Below are positions 12,893-16,379 of a stretch of DNA of 16,379 bases, piece by piece (position 1 is the first letter of the stretch; the number at the start of each line of letters is the position of its first letter). A model generated the notes under the pieces. That model did not search any database, had not been told where the DNA came from, and was given only the letters and a program-made list of their open reading frames with translations. Source of the stretch: Bacillota bacterium (GTDB lineage: Bacteria > Bacillota > Clostridia > Peptostreptococcales > Anaerovoracaceae); contig JAEXBK010000150.1 in NCBI GenBank assembly GCA_023394035.1, forward strand, positions 1-16,379, in the 5' to 3' direction. Made by a program: the position numbers and the translations under genes.

Positions 12893-14821
12893 CTAAATGT
12901 CTATACGCGCATATTTCGCGTTGTCTTCTATAAATTTCTTGCGTGGAGGCACCTTATCTCCCATCAGGACTGTGAATATTTCGTCTGCCTGTGAAGCGTC
13001 CTCTACAGTTATCTGCACCAAAGTTCTGTTATTGTAGTCCATGGTTGTCTCCCAAAGCTGATGGAAGTCCATTTCTCCAAGACCCTTGTATCTCTGAATG
13101 TCTATTTTCTGATTCTTCTCAGATAGCTTCTCGAGCAGCTTATCCTGCTCCGATTCCTTATATGTATAGTAAACATCCTTGCCCTGCTTTGTCATAAATA
13201 GAGGCGGTCTTGCCGCATATACATATCCTCCCTCTATCAAAGGCGTCATGTGACGATAGAAGAAAGTCAAAAGAAGTGTTCTGATATGAGCTCCGTCGAC
13301 GTCGGCATCGGTCATAATTATTATCTTATGGTATCTGAGCTTTGAAATATCAAAGTTTTTGCCTACGCCGCATCCGAATGCGGTTATCATGTTCTTTATT
13401 TCTTCGGAGTTCATCATCTTGTCTTCGCGGGCTTTTTCTACGTTGAGAATCTTACCTCTGAGCGGAAGCACAGCCTGTCTCAGACGGTCTCTTCCCTGCT
13501 TTGCGGATCCTCCTGCGGAATCACCCTCGACGAGGAATATTTCTGAAAGTGCAGGATCTTTTTCGGAGCAGTCCGCTAACTTACCCGGAAGCGATGTGCT
13601 GTCCAGCACGCTCTTTCTTCTCGTAAGCTCTCTCGCTTTTCTTGCAGCCTCACGAGCTCTCGATGCCTGAAGACATTTCTCGAGTATTATCTTTGCTTCC
13701 TTTGGATGTTCCTCAAGATAAGCAGTAAGATTGTCGTTAGTTGCCGTTTCAACAAAGCCTCTGACCTCACTCGTTCCGAGCTTGATCTTTGTCTGGCTCT
13801 CAAACTGAGGGCGTTCAAGCTTTACTGAAACTATTCCCGTAAGACCTTCTCTTACGTCATCTCCCGATAGAGCAGGGTCATTATCCTTGAGAATCTTTGC
13901 CTTTCTTGCGTAGTCGTTTATCGCTCTTGTAACAGCAGCTCTGAAGCCGGCAAGGTGAGTTCCTCCCTCGATTGTATTTATGTTATTTGCATATGAAAGC
14001 ACGAGTTCACTATATGAGCCTGTGTACTGCATAGCGACTTCGAGTTCCATCTCCATGTTGTCCTTCTTTGTCGCTTCAAAGTGAATCGTATCGTGGAGTG
14101 TATCCTTATTTCTGTTGAGATATTTGACAAATTCGGAAAGTCCTCCTTCAAAATGGAAAACCTCTTTTTTCTTCTTTGCATCTCTGTCGTCTGTAAGCGT
14201 TATCTTGAGACCTCTGTTCAGGAATGACATTTCTTTGAATCTGTGCTCAAGCGTGTCATAATCAAAAACAGTTTCCTCGAAAATTTCAGGATCAGGCCAG
14301 AATGTTGTCTTTGAACCCGTTCCGCGGGCATCATCAACTATTGCAAGAGGTGCTACCGTAACTCCCCTTACATATTCCTGCCTGTAAAGATTTCCGTTTC
14401 TCTTTACTTCAACGACCATCTTCTCCGAAAGAGCATTTACTACAGATGCACCTACGCCGTGAAGACCTCCGGATACCTTGTATCCGCCGCCGCCGAATTT
14501 TCCTCCGGCGTTGAGCTTTGTATGTATTATTTCAACACCGGTTATCCCGTAATTCTTGTTGATATCTACAGGCATTCCTCTTCCGTCATCCTCTACGGTA
14601 ACGGAATTGTCAGTATTCAGCGTTATCTTGATATGTTTACAATATCCGGCAAGAGCTTCGTCTACACTGTTATCGACTATCTCATAAACAAGATGGTGAA
14701 GACCGCTCGGTCCTGTAGAACCGATATACATTCCGGGACTTTTTCTGACAGGCTCAAGACCTTCGAGTACTTGTATCTCTGAGGAATTGTACTGTCCGTT
14801 TACCTTATGTTCTGATCCCAT
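12893..14821 (-). CDS. gyrB: DNA gyrase subunit B
   Basis: This 642-residue protein is the ATPase subunit of gyrase and lacks the extra insert of proteobacterial GyrB. The GHKL ATPase part shows EIVDNSVDEA (47-56, catalytic Glu47 and Asn51), DDGRGMP (78-84) and GGLHGVGAS (118-126). The transducer domain follows, with QTKIKLG (343-349). The TOPRIM domain has EGDSAGG (432-438) and the metal-binding TDADVDG (504-510), with PLRGKILNVEKA (453-464) between. The tail carries QRYKGLGEMD (576-585), which contacts GyrA. The ATG at 14821 has GTGAGG 6 nt upstream. The gene starts a gyrB-gyrA operon from a near-consensus promoter at 14880-14908, separate from recF. Adjacency to gyrA with its GyrA-box settles gyrB over parE. 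Confidence 0.98.
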   Translation of the reverse strand: MGSEHKVNGQYNSSEIQVLEGLEPVRKSPGMYIGSTGPSGLHHLVYEIVDNSVDEALAGYCKHIKITLNTDNSVTVEDDGRGMPVDINKNYGITGVEIIHTKLNAGGKFGGGGYKVSGGLHGVGASVVNALSEKMVVEVKRNGNLYRQEYVRGVTVAPLAIVDDARGTGSKTTFWPDPEIFEETVFDYDTLEHRFKEMSFLNRGLKITLTDDRDAKKKKEVFHFEGGLSEFVKYLNRNKDTLHDTIHFEATKKDNMEMELEVAMQYTGSYSELVLSYANNINTIEGGTHLAGFRAAVTRAINDYARKAKILKDNDPALSGDDVREGLTGIVSVKLERPQFESQTKIKLGTSEVRGFVETATNDNLTAYLEEHPKEAKIILEKCLQASRAREAARKARELTRRKSVLDSTSLPGKLADCSEKDPALSEIFLVEGDSAGGSAKQGRDRLRQAVLPLRGKILNVEKAREDKMMNSEEIKNMITAFGCGVGKNFDISKLRYHKIIIMTDADVDGAHIRTLLLTFFYRHMTPLIEGGYVYAARPPLFMTKQGKDVYYTYKESEQDKLLEKLSEKNQKIDIQRYKGLGEMDFHQLWETTMDYNNRTLVQITVEDASQADEIFTVLMGDKVPPRKKFIEDNAKYARIDI

Positions 14822-14879
14822 TTATAACCTCACTTTCGTGCATTTATTAATTCTATTTTACTTTAGAACAACAGTTTGT

Positions 14880-14908
14880 ATTATACAATAAAATCGACTT
14901 TTTATCAA
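14880..14908 (-). promoter_or_regulatory. Near-consensus sigma-A promoter of gyrB-gyrA
   Basis: On the minus strand TTGATA (14908-14903, five of six matches) is followed after exactly 17 nt by a perfect TATAAT (14885-14880). The expected start is near 14873, giving a leader of about 50 nt. The surroundings are very AT-rich, and the -35 box lies in the centre of a 9-bp dyad, so control by supercoiling or by a bound protein is possible. Confidence 0.8.
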
Positions 14909-14917
14909 CGATTTTAT
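14888..14917. repeat. 9-bp inverted repeat around the gyrB -35 box (operator candidate)
   Basis: ATAAAATCG (14888-14896) and CGATTTTAT (14909-14917) are perfect inverted copies separated by 12 nt that hold the -35 box. A 10-bp direct repeat, GACTTTTTAT, overlaps it at 14896-14905 and recurs at 14925-14934. No T-run follows in either direction that would make it a terminator. In such AT-rich DNA a chance dyad cannot be excluded. The rest of the 196-nt gap between recF and gyrB holds the recF terminator and no credible gene. Confidence 0.45.
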
Positions 14918-14947
14918 TAAAAATGACTTTTTATTTAACAGTATAAT

Positions 14948-14968
14948 AAAAAATCGCCCGTAGGCGAT
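14948..14968 (-). terminator. Intrinsic terminator of the dnaN-recF transcript
   Basis: On the minus strand ATCGCC (14968-14963) pairs with GGCGAT (14958-14953) around the four-base loop TACG, followed by a run of T residues (14952-14948). It lies about 50 nt after the recF stop and separates recF from the gyrB promoter. Confidence 0.8.
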
Positions 14969-15017
14969 ATTTTCCCTTTATTTTTCTATAATAAATAACA
15001 GATATATATTATCACTT

Positions 15018-16124
15018 TTATTGCTCTTTTATTTTCCCGTTCTCAATATTGAATATAGATGCGTCTGTAAATTTTTCGAGTATGCTTTCGTCTATTTGAG
15101 TAGTAGTTATAAAAAGCTGGTTACTTTTCATGGTGTCTATAAGATATTCCTGCCTGCTGAAATCAAGCTCACTCATTACATCATCGAGCAAAAGTATAGC
15201 ATCTTCACCTGTTTCCTCTTTTATGAGTGTTAATTCGGCAAGCTTAAGAGAAAGGGCACATGTCCTCTGTTGACCCTGAGACCCGAAGCTTCTCATATCT
15301 ATTCCGTTAACAAAGAAAGATATATCATCTCTATGAGGTCCTATTGTAGTAGTTCTGTTTCTTGAATCAGAAGAAAATGCTTTCTTTAGGGATTCATAAA
15401 AAACTTTTTCTTGATTTTCCGCTAATTTGATGCAAGGCTGATATGTTATTTCGAGTTTTTCCGAGTTACCTGTAATTCCGGCATGTATATTTGAGCTTAT
15501 TGAACTTATCTTCTCTACAAATTCGCTTCTCATTATCATTACATCAGAGCCGTATTTTGAAAGCTGAGAATCGAGTATATCGAGCACTTCATGATCATAA
15601 GGTTCTTCTTTTAGAAAAGCATTTCTTTGGATTAGAGCTTTCTTATATGATGAATATGTGCTGAAATATTTAGCCGATATCTGACTTAGCTCTCTGTCTA
15701 TGAATTTTCTTCTTTTATCAGGTTCATCCTTTACTATTTTGAGGTCTTCAGGAGAAAAAATGACAATCAAAATATTGTTAAGCAGCTCCGATGATCTGCT
15801 TATACTTTTCTTGTCTTTTTTAATGTATTTTTCGGTCAGGCTGCCTGATTTTCCTTTATCAATCAAGATTATCTCGACAGAAGTGTCGAGATAATCCTTT
15901 TTTGCATATACCTTGATAAAAGAGTTTTGTTCCGAAAATCTTATCAGATCTGAGTCGTGGGAAGTCCTAAAAGACCTTCCTATTGCGGAAATATATATAG
16001 CTTCGAGGAGATTTGTTTTTCCTTGGGCGTTATTTCCGAGTATTAGATTTACATTTTTGTTAAATCCAAGCTCAAGATCGTTATAATTTCTGAAGTTTTT
16101 CAGTTCAATCTTTTCTATATACAT
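15018..16124 (-). CDS. recF: DNA replication and repair protein RecF
   Basis: This 368-residue protein is of the usual RecF length. It is an SMC-like/ABC-type ATPase that helps load RecA at single-strand gaps and stalled forks, working with RecO and RecR. Walker A is GNNAQGKT (30-37), followed by NLLEAIY. The internal GPHRDD (262-267) is a RecF hallmark. The ABC signature is SQGQQRT (282-288), and Walker B with the D-loop is LLLDDVMSELD (311-321). The ATG at 16124 gives the expected MYIEKIELKNFRNY start, yet no clear ribosome binding site precedes it; it lies 11 nt after the dnaN stop, so reinitiation after dnaN translation is plausible. The gene is visibly more AT-rich than gyrB and gyrA. 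No S4-domain gene lies between dnaN and recF, unlike Bacillus. Confidence 0.97.
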   Translation of the reverse strand: MYIEKIELKNFRNYNDLELGFNKNVNLILGNNAQGKTNLLEAIYISAIGRSFRTSHDSDLIRFSEQNSFIKVYAKKDYLDTSVEIILIDKGKSGSLTEKYIKKDKKSISRSSELLNNILIVIFSPEDLKIVKDEPDKRRKFIDRELSQISAKYFSTYSSYKKALIQRNAFLKEEPYDHEVLDILDSQLSKYGSDVMIMRSEFVEKISSISSNIHAGITGNSEKLEITYQPCIKLAENQEKVFYESLKKAFSSDSRNRTTTIGPHRDDISFFVNGIDMRSFGSQGQQRTCALSLKLAELTLIKEETGEDAILLLDDVMSELDFSRQEYLIDTMKSNQLFITTTQIDESILEKFTDASIFNIENGKIKEQ

Positions 16125-16135
16125 TTTATATCGTT

Positions 16136-16379
16136 TTACATATTTGTTATTCTTACAGGAAGAAGAAGATATTCATAAGCTTCTCCTTCCGTAGGAAGAA
16201 CGAGGCAAGGTGAAGTTCCCGTATTGAATTTCATGAGTATTTCTTCATCATCAAGAACTCTTAATATATCGAGGATATACTTTGCATTAAATCCTATGTC
16301 GAGATCGTCACCTGTTTTTTCTATTAAAAGATCTTCTTTTACATTACCTTCTTCTGAGCGCGATGTTATAGTCATAACA
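16136..16379 (-). CDS. dnaN: DNA polymerase III beta subunit, sliding clamp (3' part, runs off the right edge)
   Basis: Only the last 80 or so residues are in the window; the open frame continues through the right edge. The visible part is the end of the third clamp domain: LTITSRSE-like start (MTITSRSEEGNVKEDLLIE), GFNAKYILDILRVL, DDEEILMKF, and the closing SPCLVLP...YLLLPVRI. The LPVRI end is characteristic of DnaN, although three more residues (TNM) follow. The dimeric ring encircles DNA and tethers DNA polymerase III and other enzymes. Its place before recF and the gyrase genes supports the identity and suggests that dnaA and the origin lie just beyond the right edge. Confidence 0.95.
   Translation of the reverse strand, partial: VMTITSRSEEGNVKEDLLIEKTGDDLDIGFNAKYILDILRVLDDEEILMKFNTGTSPCLVLPTEGEAYEYLLLPVRITNM

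Noticed and set aside
10381..14821. parE/parC (topoisomerase IV) instead of gyrB/gyrA
   Set aside because: The GyrA-box variant QKRGGKG at the pinwheel start and the recF-gyrB-gyrA gene order indicate gyrase.

Overview
The window reads as chromosomal DNA of a low-to-moderate GC, Gram-positive anaerobe, most likely a member of the class Clostridia (Bacillota). The reasons are the strong GGAGG-type ribosome binding sites, a rubredoxin gene, a SigB/SigF-type sigma factor with a SpoIIAB/RsbW-type anti-sigma partner, and the dnaN-recF-gyrB-gyrA order typical of the oriC neighbourhood in Firmicutes. A narrower placement (for example the Anaerovoracaceae/Mogibacterium group) would be a guess. All genes but plsC lie on the minus strand, so the biological order runs from the right end to the left.

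Right part (16379 to 10381): the 3' end of dnaN, then recF, an intrinsic terminator and an AT-rich gap holding a near-consensus promoter inside a dyad, then gyrB and gyrA. There is no yaaA-like S4 gene between dnaN and recF and no remB/yaaB-like gene between recF and gyrB. The gyrase operon ends at a hairpin terminator only 17 nt before the next gene.

Middle part (10384 to 3931): a tightly packed six-gene block with overlaps or gaps of 4 to 29 nt. It encodes a cysteine-rich RsbW/SpoIIAB-like anti-sigma factor, a SigB/F/G-type sigma factor, pyrroline-5-carboxylate reductase (proC), a MoxR-type AAA+ ATPase, a DUF58 membrane protein and a large membrane transglutaminase-like protein. The last three form the widespread MoxR-DUF58-transglutaminase set. 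The block appears to start from its own promoter, which sits so that its transcript would lack most of one arm of the gyrA terminator hairpin.

Left part (3957 to 1): plsC (+) and a PAP2-family phosphatase (-) diverge from overlapping promoters. A rubredoxin gene with its own terminator follows. Next comes a strong promoter with a long leader (a 32-codon small ORF and a long-range stem) ahead of the Mg2+ channel gene mgtE, and then the start of an ECF sigma factor gene cut by the window edge.

Most of the content is housekeeping: replication and DNA topology, phospholipid turnover, Mg2+ uptake and proline synthesis. The parts most worth a second look are the anti-sigma factor with a CXXC-X10-CXXC insertion in its ATP-lid region and no anti-anti-sigma gene beside it, the promoter embedded in the gyrA terminator, and the unassigned mgtE leader. 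I saw no mobile elements, CRISPR arrays, tRNA or rRNA genes.
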